From SYAC01 sp046048055 (GTDB taxonomy: Bacteria; Planctomycetota; Phycisphaerae; Phycisphaerales; SM1A02), in contig JBJOGW010000079.1 of the NCBI GenBank assembly GCA_046048055.1, positions 43,156 through 107,155 on the forward strand: DNA of 64,000 nucleotides, written 5' to 3'. The translations under genes and the position numbers were made by a program. The notes under the pieces are model-generated. The model was given only the letters and a program-made list of their open reading frames with translations, was not told where the DNA came from and made no database searches. Positions 28,195-36,404 of the stretch are shown here, piece by piece; position 1 is the stretch's first letter, and each line of letters begins with the position of its first letter.

Positions 28195-28865
28195 GGCAAC
28201 TCACGGACCGGGTTGCGCACGCGGCCCACGCCCGCGATCTCCACCTCGACCACATCGCCGTCCTGCAGGAACACCGGAGGCACGCGAGCCGCGCCGACGC
28301 CTGCCGGTGAGCCGGTGAGGATGATGGTGCCTTCCAGAAGGGTCATGCCGCGACTGAGCGTGGCGATGATGCGCGGCACGCCGTGGAACATCTGCGCCGT
28401 GACCGCGTCCTGCACCAGCTGCCCGTTCAGGCGGGTCTGCAGCCGAAGATGACCCGGGTCACCCACGCTGGCCGCGGGCATGGGCTCGCTGAGCGGGCAG
28501 AAGGTGTCGAAACTCTTGCCGCGGCAGAACTGGCCGCCGCTGCCCTGCTTCTGCCACCAGCGCGCACTCACGTCGTTGGCGGCGCGGTAGGCCCGCACCA
28601 CCTCCAGGGCCTGCGCCTCGGGCACATCGCGGCAGTCGCGGCCGATCTCCACCGCCAGCTCGCCCTCGTAGTCCACCTGCGGCCCGTGCTCACGACAGAT
28701 GGGCGGAATCTCGATGGCCTCTCCGTCGCGGATCACGCTGGCCGGATTCTTCAGGAAGACCAGCGGGTTGGGATCCACGGTGCCGCCCATCTCGCGCGCG
28801 TGCTCGGGATAGTTGCGTCCGATGGCCAGGATGGCGGGCGGAAGATGACGAGCCACGCCGCTCAC
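28191..28865 (-). CDS. Fumarylacetoacetate hydrolase family protein
   Basis: 224 residues, covering just the FAH catalytic domain. IGRNYPEHAREMG opens the domain, VDYEGELAVEIG supplies metal-binding Glu residues, and KSFDTFCPL and ILTGSPAGVG follow in normal order. Family members cleave or decarboxylate beta-diketo acids (fumarylpyruvate, oxaloacetate, acylpyruvates) using Mg or Mn. The specific substrate is unknown. It is joined by 4-base overlaps to the unknown membrane-anchored gene upstream and to yidD downstream. Confidence 0.88.
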   Translation of the reverse strand: MSGVARHLPPAILAIGRNYPEHAREMGGTVDPNPLVFLKNPASVIRDGEAIEIPPICREHGPQVDYEGELAVEIGRDCRDVPEAQALEVVRAYRAANDVSARWWQKQGSGGQFCRGKSFDTFCPLSEPMPAASVGDPGHLRLQTRLNGQLVQDAVTAQMFHGVPRIIATLSRGMTLLEGTIILTGSPAGVGAARVPPVFLQDGDVVEVEIAGVGRVRNPVRELP

Positions 28866-30817
28866 TTGCGCAGGGCCCCGGCACGGTTCTGCTCCTCAAC
28901 CTCGCGCTGGCGCCGTTCGGCCAGTTCGGCCTGGACCCGCCGGTACTCCTCCATCCCCGGCGGCTCGGGCAGCACCTCCTCGACCCGGTAGACGCCGCCC
29001 AGCGGACCCTCGGCCAGTTCCATCGCCACCTGCTCGCGCACGGCGTCGTAGGCCAGCCGCTTCAGGTCGTCGCCGGCGCGGTTGTACATGACCAGGCGGT
29101 CCAGCAGCGGCTGGCCGCGATCCAGCAGCAGCGACTGGAACACCGTCTCCACGCTCTGCCGAAGGTCGCCCACCAGGTCGGCCATGCGACGCTCACCGAA
29201 CTTGTTGACGAAGTCCGTGTAGCGGGTGCTCTGGAAGTACTCCGTGAGCTCACGCGCGTACTTCATGGCCTCGTCCATCACCTTCTGGTTTCCCAGCAGC
29301 AGGCCCTCACGGATGCCTCGCTGCAGGGCCGCGTACACGTCGGTCCGCGCCACGTCGGGCACCATCTCGTACTCGCCGTAGGTGTTGTCGCGGACAAACT
29401 CCTCCACACCCTTGTTGTACTTCTCGTTCGGGATCAGGCCGCCCCGGCCATAGAGCTCGTCGAGATGGCCGAGGATCTCCTGGGCGCCTTCCACGTCGCC
29501 GGCCCGATAGAGCTGGCGGATGGCCTGGGCCATGAAGTTCTCGTGGAAGTCGATGAAGGTGTCGCCGCCGGCCCCCCGCACCTTGTAGTGCTTCTGGTAG
29601 AGATCTCGAAAGTACCTCTCGATGGGCTTGATCCACCGATTGTCGTGCATCCGCGTGGGGTTGTCGGTGGAGAAGGGATCCACGCCCATCATGCCCGAAT
29701 GGTTCAGCGCCTGCATGGCCTGGATCGCCAGCCGGTCGTTGTTCAGCACCTTGTACACGTCATCCTCGGCGGCATACCGGTCGGCCCCGGAGTCCGCCCC
29801 CAGCCGGCTGAAGTAGAACGCGTGCGACTGCGGGTGTCGCCAGTCGAAGGGCCCGTAGTCGCGCGTGTAGTCGGCCATGAGCGACGGATCCATGTTGTAG
29901 TCCTCGCGCAGCACCTTCTTGCGCAGGAAGGCCAGCAGCCGTGCCGTGGCCTCCTGATTGGCTGGATCCCCCAGCACGCGGTCGAACGCCGCGTAGATGG
30001 GGTCGTTCTGGGCGAAGCGGCGGTCCAGCCCCAGGATGCGGGCGTAGGGCGAACCCTTGCTGGCCTGCCAGCGGCCCACGTTGAGCAGGAACTCGCGGTC
30101 CAGCTTGAACCCGAAGCGACGGTCGAACGGCGAGAGCTCGCGCGTGAGCGATTCCTCGAGCGCCTTCACCTGCGGATGCTGCGCCTCGAGCGCCTGAATG
30201 GAGTCCGGCGCCTCGGCGATCTGTCGCAGCCATGCCTCGCGCTCCTGCTGGCCCATGGGCGGCGCCCCCAGCAGGAAGTGCCACTCGCGGGCCAGCTCGC
30301 GCTTGTAGTGCAGGTGGGCATCGTCGGCCACGCCGTCGATCTTGTGGGCGAACCAGAAAGCCAGCTCCTTGTTCAGCCCCAGGTCATTGGGGTTGTAGCG
30401 CAGCCCGCGATTGCGGACCAGGTCGATGCCCGCGTTCACCCACGCCCAACGCTCCTCGGGCGTGTTGGTGAGCACGCTGATGTTGTAGGCCATGTTGTGC
30501 CCGTGGAAGCCCCAGACCTCGGCGAATCGCGGCTGCAGCTTGGTGATCAGGTCGGCATCGGCCATGGCCTCGTAGAACAGCCCCTGCTCCTTGCGGCTCT
30601 GCAGCTTGATCCACAGGTAGTCGGCGATGATTCCCCGAAGCGCGCCAATGGCCGTGCCCAGCGCCACGATGGGCGGCGCGCCCTCCACCGGGTCGGCGGT
30701 GTAGCGCAACTCCTGCTCCTGGGCCTTCTGCAGCAGGCGCGGCACCATGGTTCCGCTGGCGGTCACGCCCACCACCATCACCACGCCGCACGCCAGCTGG
30801 ATCCAGCGGTCACGCAT
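28862..30817 (-). CDS. Large membrane-anchored helical protein of unknown function
   Basis: 651 residues. One N-terminal membrane helix (about 7-25), then an entirely helical soluble part. The region 55-120 contains LRGIIADYLWIKLQSRKEQG and LITKLQPRFAEVWGFHGHNM, which read like TPR-type solenoid helices. The C-terminus is highly charged (VQAELAERRQREVEEQNR). I do not recognise a named family. It starts 3 bases after the ABC permease stop and its own stop overlaps the FAH gene, so it is almost certainly made with the transporter and may be its periplasmic or membrane-side partner (inference). Confidence 0.75.
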   Translation of the reverse strand: MRDRWIQLACGVVMVVGVTASGTMVPRLLQKAQEQELRYTADPVEGAPPIVALGTAIGALRGIIADYLWIKLQSRKEQGLFYEAMADADLITKLQPRFAEVWGFHGHNMAYNISVLTNTPEERWAWVNAGIDLVRNRGLRYNPNDLGLNKELAFWFAHKIDGVADDAHLHYKRELAREWHFLLGAPPMGQQEREAWLRQIAEAPDSIQALEAQHPQVKALEESLTRELSPFDRRFGFKLDREFLLNVGRWQASKGSPYARILGLDRRFAQNDPIYAAFDRVLGDPANQEATARLLAFLRKKVLREDYNMDPSLMADYTRDYGPFDWRHPQSHAFYFSRLGADSGADRYAAEDDVYKVLNNDRLAIQAMQALNHSGMMGVDPFSTDNPTRMHDNRWIKPIERYFRDLYQKHYKVRGAGGDTFIDFHENFMAQAIRQLYRAGDVEGAQEILGHLDELYGRGGLIPNEKYNKGVEEFVRDNTYGEYEMVPDVARTDVYAALQRGIREGLLLGNQKVMDEAMKYARELTEYFQSTRYTDFVNKFGERRMADLVGDLRQSVETVFQSLLLDRGQPLLDRLVMYNRAGDDLKRLAYDAVREQVAMELAEGPLGGVYRVEEVLPEPPGMEEYRRVQAELAERRQREVEEQNRAGALRK

Positions 30818-30820
30818 GGC

Positions 30821-32860
30821 TCAGCCCTGCCCCGAGTAGATGGCCAGTTCCTTGCGACGGAAGGCCAGCCAGCCCACCACGAGCGCCAGCCCGGTCCAGC
30901 CCGCACCGATCACCCCCAGCGCCTCCGAAAGCCGCGGCCAGCCCACGTTCAGCCCGCGCACCAGCGCATCGTTGGCGCTGATCTGCCCAAAGGGTCGCAG
31001 CAGGAACTCCACCGTGAACGCCACGGCATAGATGGCCAGCGTGAACGCCTGGGCGATGGGCCCGTCGCCCAGGTCCAGCGTCTGGTAGCGGATGCTCTCG
31101 GCCAGGAACGGACTCAGGCTGCCGGCCAGGAAGATCGCGAAGCTGAGCAGGCACGCCACGGGAAAGCTCAGGAAGGTGGCGGCGCACACCGCCAGCATGG
31201 CCAGGAACGACAGCTTCACCAGGTTCAGCGTCATGGCGCGCAGGTAGTTGCCCTCGAAGCCGCCCACCCGGTAGAGAACCTCCACGTCCTTCTCGTCCCA
31301 GTTGAAGGTGAAGGGACCAGGCACGAAGGACTCCGAACCGGGGTCGAAGGCCAGGTTCATGAACTCCACCGACAACCTGCCCTGGTCGTCGATCAGCTCG
31401 GCCGGGATCGGCAGCACGCTGCTCTGGGCGGGAATGAACTGCCGGTCGATCCAGCTCCCGTCGGTGAACCGGAAGACCACCGGATAGGTGCTGTGGGAAT
31501 CGCTGGCCCCAGCATGCAGCAGGAACCGCAGGGTGACCGTCTCCCCAGGCCTCCTGGCGTCGCCCAGCCCGCTGAACACCAGCGTTCGGCCGGCTCCAGA
31601 GCCCACCTTGCGCTGGGCGGCCAGGTGCTCCTTCTGGAACTGCTGCCCCAGCTCGCGTCGCACGTCCTCGATGCGACGCCGTCCCGCGTCGATGTCTCCC
31701 TTGAGCACGGCGTCCGCCGTGATCGCGTCGTCCACCATGCGCACGATCTGCTCGCGCGTGAGCCGCTCGTACGGTGGCCGTGCCGCCTCGCGGGCCACCA
31801 GCACCTCGTCACGCACCGCCAGCCGATCCATCTCGTCGAGGGCCGGTCGCAGGCGCATCCACTGCACGAACAGGAACACCCCCACGCCGCACACCAGCAG
31901 CAGCACCGCGTTCAGGCCCACGATGCCCGCCCACTTGCCCAGCAGGTACTGCAGGCGCGCCAGCGGCTTGGTGAGCAGCTGCCAGATCTGCCGGTCACGG
32001 ATCTCGAAGGCCACGGTGGCGCAGCCCAGCGTGAGCGTCATGCACGCGGCGCAGACGTAGGCCAGGTCCAGCCCACGCGCCATGAAGGTCTGGATCTGGT
32101 ATCGCAGCGGACTGCGCGGATCGATGAACACGGGAATCAGCGGCAGCGCCACCAGCAGCACCACGATGAATCCCAGGCTGATCCGAAGCCGCACGGCCTC
32201 GCGCACCACCGTCTGGCCCACGGCCATCCAGCCGAACCGCCCACCCAGCAGCGCCAGCAGCAGTCGCATGAGCAGCACGAAGCTGATCACCAGTCCCGAC
32301 ATCCCGCAGGCGACGAAGGCCACCTCCGGTCGCCCAGCCGCCAGCCCCGACAGCGAGACCGTGGCCGTGACGGCCAGCACGCCCAGGTAACCGGGAAGCA
32401 GTCCCAACCACACGGCTGCCACCGCCGAGCCCGCCAGCCCCAGCGTGACCACCACCGGCGTGACGGGATTCTCCACCAGGAATGTGGGTGCCCACGACGG
32501 ATAGCGGGGTACCAGCAGGATCTCGGTCACCATCACCGGATCCAGCACCCGGCCCTTGCGGTCGAACAGGTCCGTCCCCACCGCCGCAAGCCGGTCGCTC
32601 GAGAACACCTCGCCGGCGATCTCCACCTGCCCGCGCTCGAGCAGGCTCACGGCCGCCGGATCGCGGGCCTCGAGGGTGGCCGACCGAAGGGTCGAAACCA
32701 GGCCCTGGCGCCGGGACTCCAGCCCGAACGCGGCCGAGAGGAACGGCGACATGGCGCCCACGATGGCCAGGACCAGGACCATGGTGCTGGCCCAGCGAAT
32801 GCGCGGGCGCTGCAACCATGCCCGAAGCCGCACCCAGCGCCCGTCCGCCACCTCGCTCAC
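30821..32860 (-). CDS. ABC-2-type transporter permease with large soluble insert
   Basis: 679 residues, GTG start overlapping the ATPase stop. A membrane helix at about 22-44, a helix group at about 130-240 and 275-350 that includes VAFEIRDRQIWQLLTKPLARLQYLLGKWAG, a soluble insert of about 190 residues (345-535), then a C-terminal group of helices. The EIRDR...TKPL...GKW block is the ABC-2 permease motif that docks to the ATPase. The soluble insert probably lies outside the cytoplasm. The related permease at 38703-39740 lacks the insert. Substrate unknown. Confidence 0.82.
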   Translation of the reverse strand: MSEVADGRWVRLRAWLQRPRIRWASTMVLVLAIVGAMSPFLSAAFGLESRRQGLVSTLRSATLEARDPAAVSLLERGQVEIAGEVFSSDRLAAVGTDLFDRKGRVLDPVMVTEILLVPRYPSWAPTFLVENPVTPVVVTLGLAGSAVAAVWLGLLPGYLGVLAVTATVSLSGLAAGRPEVAFVACGMSGLVISFVLLMRLLLALLGGRFGWMAVGQTVVREAVRLRISLGFIVVLLVALPLIPVFIDPRSPLRYQIQTFMARGLDLAYVCAACMTLTLGCATVAFEIRDRQIWQLLTKPLARLQYLLGKWAGIVGLNAVLLLVCGVGVFLFVQWMRLRPALDEMDRLAVRDEVLVAREAARPPYERLTREQIVRMVDDAITADAVLKGDIDAGRRRIEDVRRELGQQFQKEHLAAQRKVGSGAGRTLVFSGLGDARRPGETVTLRFLLHAGASDSHSTYPVVFRFTDGSWIDRQFIPAQSSVLPIPAELIDDQGRLSVEFMNLAFDPGSESFVPGPFTFNWDEKDVEVLYRVGGFEGNYLRAMTLNLVKLSFLAMLAVCAATFLSFPVACLLSFAIFLAGSLSPFLAESIRYQTLDLGDGPIAQAFTLAIYAVAFTVEFLLRPFGQISANDALVRGLNVGWPRLSEALGVIGAGWTGLALVVGWLAFRRKELAIYSGQG

Positions 32861-34023
32861 CGTGGCTTGTCCTCGCCGGACTCGCCCATCAGTCCCTCGA
32901 GCATGCCTCGATCCACCTGCTCCGAGGGCTTGGGGATGGCCTGCGCGGGTACCGTGGGGCTGGAGGGCGCGGTGGGCGCCACCAGGTCCTGCAGCAGTGG
33001 ATCCGGAGCGGACGGCCTCGGCGTGGCGGCCGACGCGTCCCGCGGCGCCGCGGCAGCCTCGGCCCGCGCCAGCTCGCGCACCAGATCACCACCCTCGGCC
33101 GGCTCCGACAGGAACTCGGCCATCCGGCCGCCGTGCAGGGCGCCGCTGGTCGCCGCCTGCTCGGAGCGCGCCTGCTCCACGATCCGCATGAACAGGTCCT
33201 CCAGCCTCTGCCGGGGCGCCTGGACACGCTCGATCGACGCGCCTTCGCTGCGCTCCAGCACCTGCTCCACCAGCGTGATCGTCTCAGGCTTCAGTCGCCG
33301 CGTCTCGATGAGCGTGTGGTCGGTGTCCTGCAGCAGCGTCTGCGACGTCCCCTCCGCGCGGATGCGGCCTCCGTACAGGATGACCATGCGGTCACACACG
33401 TCTTCCACGTCCGCCAGCAGGTGGCTGCTGAGCAGGATGGTCTTGCCGCGACGGCCCAGCTGCACGAGCAGATCCTTCACCTGACGGGTGCCGATGGGAT
33501 CCAGGCCGCTCGTGGGCTCGTCCAGGATCAGGAACTCGGGATCGTTCACCAGGGCCTGCGCCAGCCCGAGTCGCCGGGCCATCCCCTTGCTGAACTCGCC
33601 CACCGCGCGGTGGGCCACCTGGTTCAGGCCGACCATCTCCAGCAGTTCGCCGGATCGGCGCCGCCGCGTGGACCGGTCCAGCCCGAACAGCTTGCCGTAG
33701 TAGTCCAGCGTCTCGAGCGGGGTGAGGAACCGGTAGAGGTAGCTCTCCTCGGGCAGGTAGCCAATGCGAGCCTTGACCCGCACGTCCTCTGGACTGCGTC
33801 CGAGCACCACCAGCCGCCCACGCGTGGGACGCAGCAGACCAAGGATCATCTTGATGGTGGTGCTCTTGCCGCTGCCGTTGGGTCCCAGCAGCCCGAAGAT
33901 CTCCTGCGGCCGGATCTCGAAGTCGATGCCGTCGACGGCGCGGGCCTTGGCGCGCAGCCAGAAGTCGCTGAAGACCTTGGTCAAACCCACCGCCTCGACG
34001 GGCTTCACCTGCTCGGAGGCCAT
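32857..34023 (-). CDS. ABC transporter ATP-binding protein with C-terminal extension
   Basis: 388 residues from the ATG at 34023 (a GTG one codon earlier is possible). Walker A GPNGSGKST at about 47-55, signature FSKGMARRLGLAQAL at about 144-158 (degenerate LSGGQ, as in ABC-2 drug/antibiotic-type ATPases) and Walker B FLILDEPTSGLDP at about 164-176. After the domain come about 150 extra residues rich in Ala, Pro and Glu with no clear fold. It overlaps the SPFH gene upstream (TGATG) and the permease gene downstream, so it powers that permease and perhaps also the divergent permease at 38703. Confidence 0.9.
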   Translation of the reverse strand: MASEQVKPVEAVGLTKVFSDFWLRAKARAVDGIDFEIRPQEIFGLLGPNGSGKSTTIKMILGLLRPTRGRLVVLGRSPEDVRVKARIGYLPEESYLYRFLTPLETLDYYGKLFGLDRSTRRRRSGELLEMVGLNQVAHRAVGEFSKGMARRLGLAQALVNDPEFLILDEPTSGLDPIGTRQVKDLLVQLGRRGKTILLSSHLLADVEDVCDRMVILYGGRIRAEGTSQTLLQDTDHTLIETRRLKPETITLVEQVLERSEGASIERVQAPRQRLEDLFMRIVEQARSEQAATSGALHGGRMAEFLSEPAEGGDLVRELARAEAAAAPRDASAATPRPSAPDPLLQDLVAPTAPSSPTVPAQAIPKPSEQVDRGMLEGLMGESGEDKPR

Positions 34024-35453
34024 CACTTGTTCTCCCGGCCGAAGCCCTTCTCGCCCTTGGCATCCAGCCTGCGGCCAGCCTGGTCGATCATGATCTGCCG
34101 AACCCCCAGGTTCCAGGCGGGAAGCATGGCCTCCTCGATCTCCCGCGCCCGCTTGCGCCGTTCCGCGTCCGCGTTTCGCCGCGTCTGCATCACCTCGGGG
34201 CTGCTTCCAAAGCGGATCTGGTTCAGGCCGGTGCCCGGCGGCAGGCTGAACACCTCCACCTCACGCTGGTCCAGCACGCTGCGCACCGTCTCCAGCCAGA
34301 GTTGCCGCACCAGCTGCCGTGGGTTCTGCCGGAAGCTCTCGCGAAGTCCCTCGATACGACGCAGGTCCGCACCCAATGACGCGCTCACGGCGGCCTGGTA
34401 CGAACGGGCACGGTTGACGATGTTGCTGGCCGCGCCCGCGATGTCCTTGGACTCCAGTCGCTGGCCGATGGTCCGAAGCGTCTGGTCGGCGCGGTCCGTC
34501 TCGCCGGCGGAGAGCGCCGCCTCGTAGCCATCGACCAGCGACAGCAGCTCCTCGTAACGGGGCCCCGCGGCCGCCAGCAGCATGCCCGTGGCCTCCTGGC
34601 GAGCCTTGTCCACGGCCGTCTTGGCGTCCTCGCGTGCCCGCTGCAGGAATCCCAGTTGGTTGCGGACCGCAAAGGGCGCGCTCCGCTCGGGCAGGGCCAC
34701 GCGCTGCAGCTTCAGTCCACTGGCCATGTCGTCCAGCACCCGCTGGGCCTCGACCTGGATCAGTTGCGCAGGAACCTCGCGTTCCTCCACCAGTTCGTTG
34801 AGCGTCATGCGGGCCGACGCCGTGACCACGCCGCGACGCAGGGCCGCCCGCACCATCGCATCCGCTCGCTCCAGGTCCACCGACTCCAGAAAGCGAACCG
34901 GATCCTCCACCACGTACTCGGCGGTCACCTGCATGTGCGCCAGGTCACCGTCGCCGGTGATCACCGAGCCATCCTTGCCGGGCGTGATCGGTCGGTTGAT
35001 GTCGGCGGCATCCACCTGCTGCTCCGTGGTGATGTTCTGGCCACCGGTGTTGGGCCAGAAGTCGGTCCGCAGGTCCACGGCGCGCCGGGTCTCGAACACC
35101 GCGATCTCGCCCACGGGATAGGGCCAGAACGGAGCCAGACCTGGCGCCAGCGCCTCCTGTCCGGGCTCACCCACGATGCGGCCAAAGAGCAGCCGTACAC
35201 CGCTGTAACCCTCCATCACCGTCTGGAAGCCGCTGAACAGGAAGGTGACCAGCAGGCCCAGGATCGCCACCTGCAGCAGGCGATAGCTCAGCCGAAGCGC
35301 CTCGCCCAGGCTCTGGTTGGCCGGATCCATGGCGGCTCGGATGGCCGCCTCGCCCGCCTCGGGCGTGGCCACCCGGAAGCTGGCGCTTGCCTCGCGGCGC
35401 GGCGCCTCCGCCTGGGAAGCCTCCTCCTGCACCTGGTCGCGCGGCTCGGTCAC
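34023..35453 (-). CDS. SPFH/band-7 protein, HflK-like
   Basis: 476 residues from a GTG that overlaps the HflC-like stop. A membrane helix at about 57-77 (LLQVAILGLLVTFLFSGFQTV) is followed directly by a band-7 domain (GYSGVRLLFGRIVGEPG, FWPYPVGEIAVFETRRAVDL) and a long charged coiled-coil-like tail (AREDAKTAVDKARQEATGML). HflK/HflC proteins build large cages around FtsH in the membrane. This protein has the HflK order of helix and domain but lacks the Gly-rich HflK N-terminus. An open frame extends upstream to 35696 but lies antisense/out of frame in hflC. Confidence 0.85.
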   Translation of the reverse strand: MTEPRDQVQEEASQAEAPRREASASFRVATPEAGEAAIRAAMDPANQSLGEALRLSYRLLQVAILGLLVTFLFSGFQTVMEGYSGVRLLFGRIVGEPGQEALAPGLAPFWPYPVGEIAVFETRRAVDLRTDFWPNTGGQNITTEQQVDAADINRPITPGKDGSVITGDGDLAHMQVTAEYVVEDPVRFLESVDLERADAMVRAALRRGVVTASARMTLNELVEEREVPAQLIQVEAQRVLDDMASGLKLQRVALPERSAPFAVRNQLGFLQRAREDAKTAVDKARQEATGMLLAAAGPRYEELLSLVDGYEAALSAGETDRADQTLRTIGQRLESKDIAGAASNIVNRARSYQAAVSASLGADLRRIEGLRESFRQNPRQLVRQLWLETVRSVLDQREVEVFSLPPGTGLNQIRFGSSPEVMQTRRNADAERRKRAREIEEAMLPAWNLGVRQIMIDQAGRRLDAKGEKGFGRENK

Positions 35454-36379
35454 TTGCCCCCCTGAAAACTTCGCTGCGTGGGCTGCGGAATGCCGTTGCC
35501 GTCGGTGGGCGCATCCAGGTCGATCATGTGGAAGGGCGCCTTGGTCATGTCGGTCACGAAGGTGGTGCTGCCGGTCAGGCTCGCCTTGAGCGTGTCCAGC
35601 CAGGCCAGGAAGATGGCCAGGTCCGCCTCCTGCTTCATCTGCTCGTAGTAGCGCGTGGCCTCGGTGTTGCCCACCGCCTCGATCTCGGCCGCCCACTGGT
35701 CGGCGAAGTTCCGGATGGTGTCCGCCTGGCTGGCGGCCTGGCTGCGGATGGCGTCGGCCTCGGCCTGCCCGCGGCTCTCCTCCAGGTTTGCAAGAGTTTC
35801 CTGCACGGCGCTCATCCGCTTCACCACCGCGATGGTGGTCTTGGGTGGCAGCACCACCTGGCTCAGGCCCACGCTGCGGGCCTCCACGCCCGCCATCGGG
35901 TTGCGTCCCAGGTCCGCCAGGATCGCCTGCTCCGCGTCGGGCAGGCGGCTGTTGGCCCCGATCAGGTCGGCAAAGGCGAACTGGCCCACCGCGCCGCGCA
36001 GCGACGCATTCAGGCGCGTCTCCAGTTCCTTGCCCGCCGCGTCGATCGTGCCGTAGCCCGTGTAGAAGGCCAGCGGGGCGTCGTCACGCGGATCCACTCG
36101 CCACAGCAGGAAGGCCCGCACCACCACCTGCTGGCCATCGCGGGTGAGCACGGTCTCGAGGTTGCTCTCGGTCAGCTGCAGGCGCGAGTCCAGCTTGGTC
36201 ACGCTGTCGATGAAGAACGGCGCCTTGAAGTGCAGGCCGGGCTCGCGCACCACGCCCGAGGGCTTGCCGAAGCGCGTGGCCACGGCCACCTCGTGGTAGT
36301 TCACGGTGTAGGTGGTGTTGAACAGGGTCAGCACCAGCACGATCACGGCACCGGTTGCGATGGGGAGGAACTTGCTCAT
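35450..36379 (-). CDS. SPFH/band-7 protein, HflC-like protease modulator
   Basis: 309 residues. A single N-terminal membrane helix (FLPIATGAVIVLVLTLFNTT), then the band-7 domain with HEVAVATRFGKPSGVVREPGLHFKAPF, TRDGQQVVVRAFLLWRV and RGQAEADAIRSQAASQAD, typical HflC blocks including the coiled-coil stem. It overlaps the HflK-like gene by four bases and follows the polytopic SPFH gene after 25 bases. No ftsH gene is in the window. Confidence 0.9.
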   Translation of the reverse strand: MSKFLPIATGAVIVLVLTLFNTTYTVNYHEVAVATRFGKPSGVVREPGLHFKAPFFIDSVTKLDSRLQLTESNLETVLTRDGQQVVVRAFLLWRVDPRDDAPLAFYTGYGTIDAAGKELETRLNASLRGAVGQFAFADLIGANSRLPDAEQAILADLGRNPMAGVEARSVGLSQVVLPPKTTIAVVKRMSAVQETLANLEESRGQAEADAIRSQAASQADTIRNFADQWAAEIEAVGNTEATRYYEQMKQEADLAIFLAWLDTLKASLTGSTTFVTDMTKAPFHMIDLDAPTDGNGIPQPTQRSFQGGK

Positions 36380-36404
36380 GGTGCTTCAGGCGCCCTCTGG
36401 GGGC

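Noticed and set aside
29465..33484. A 1,339-codon open frame on the plus strand
   Set aside because: It is antisense to the 651-residue protein, the ABC permease and the ATPase, whose motifs (Walker A/B, membrane helices) are clear. Its sequence is His/Gln/Arg-rich without domains, as expected for an antisense frame in very GC-rich DNA.
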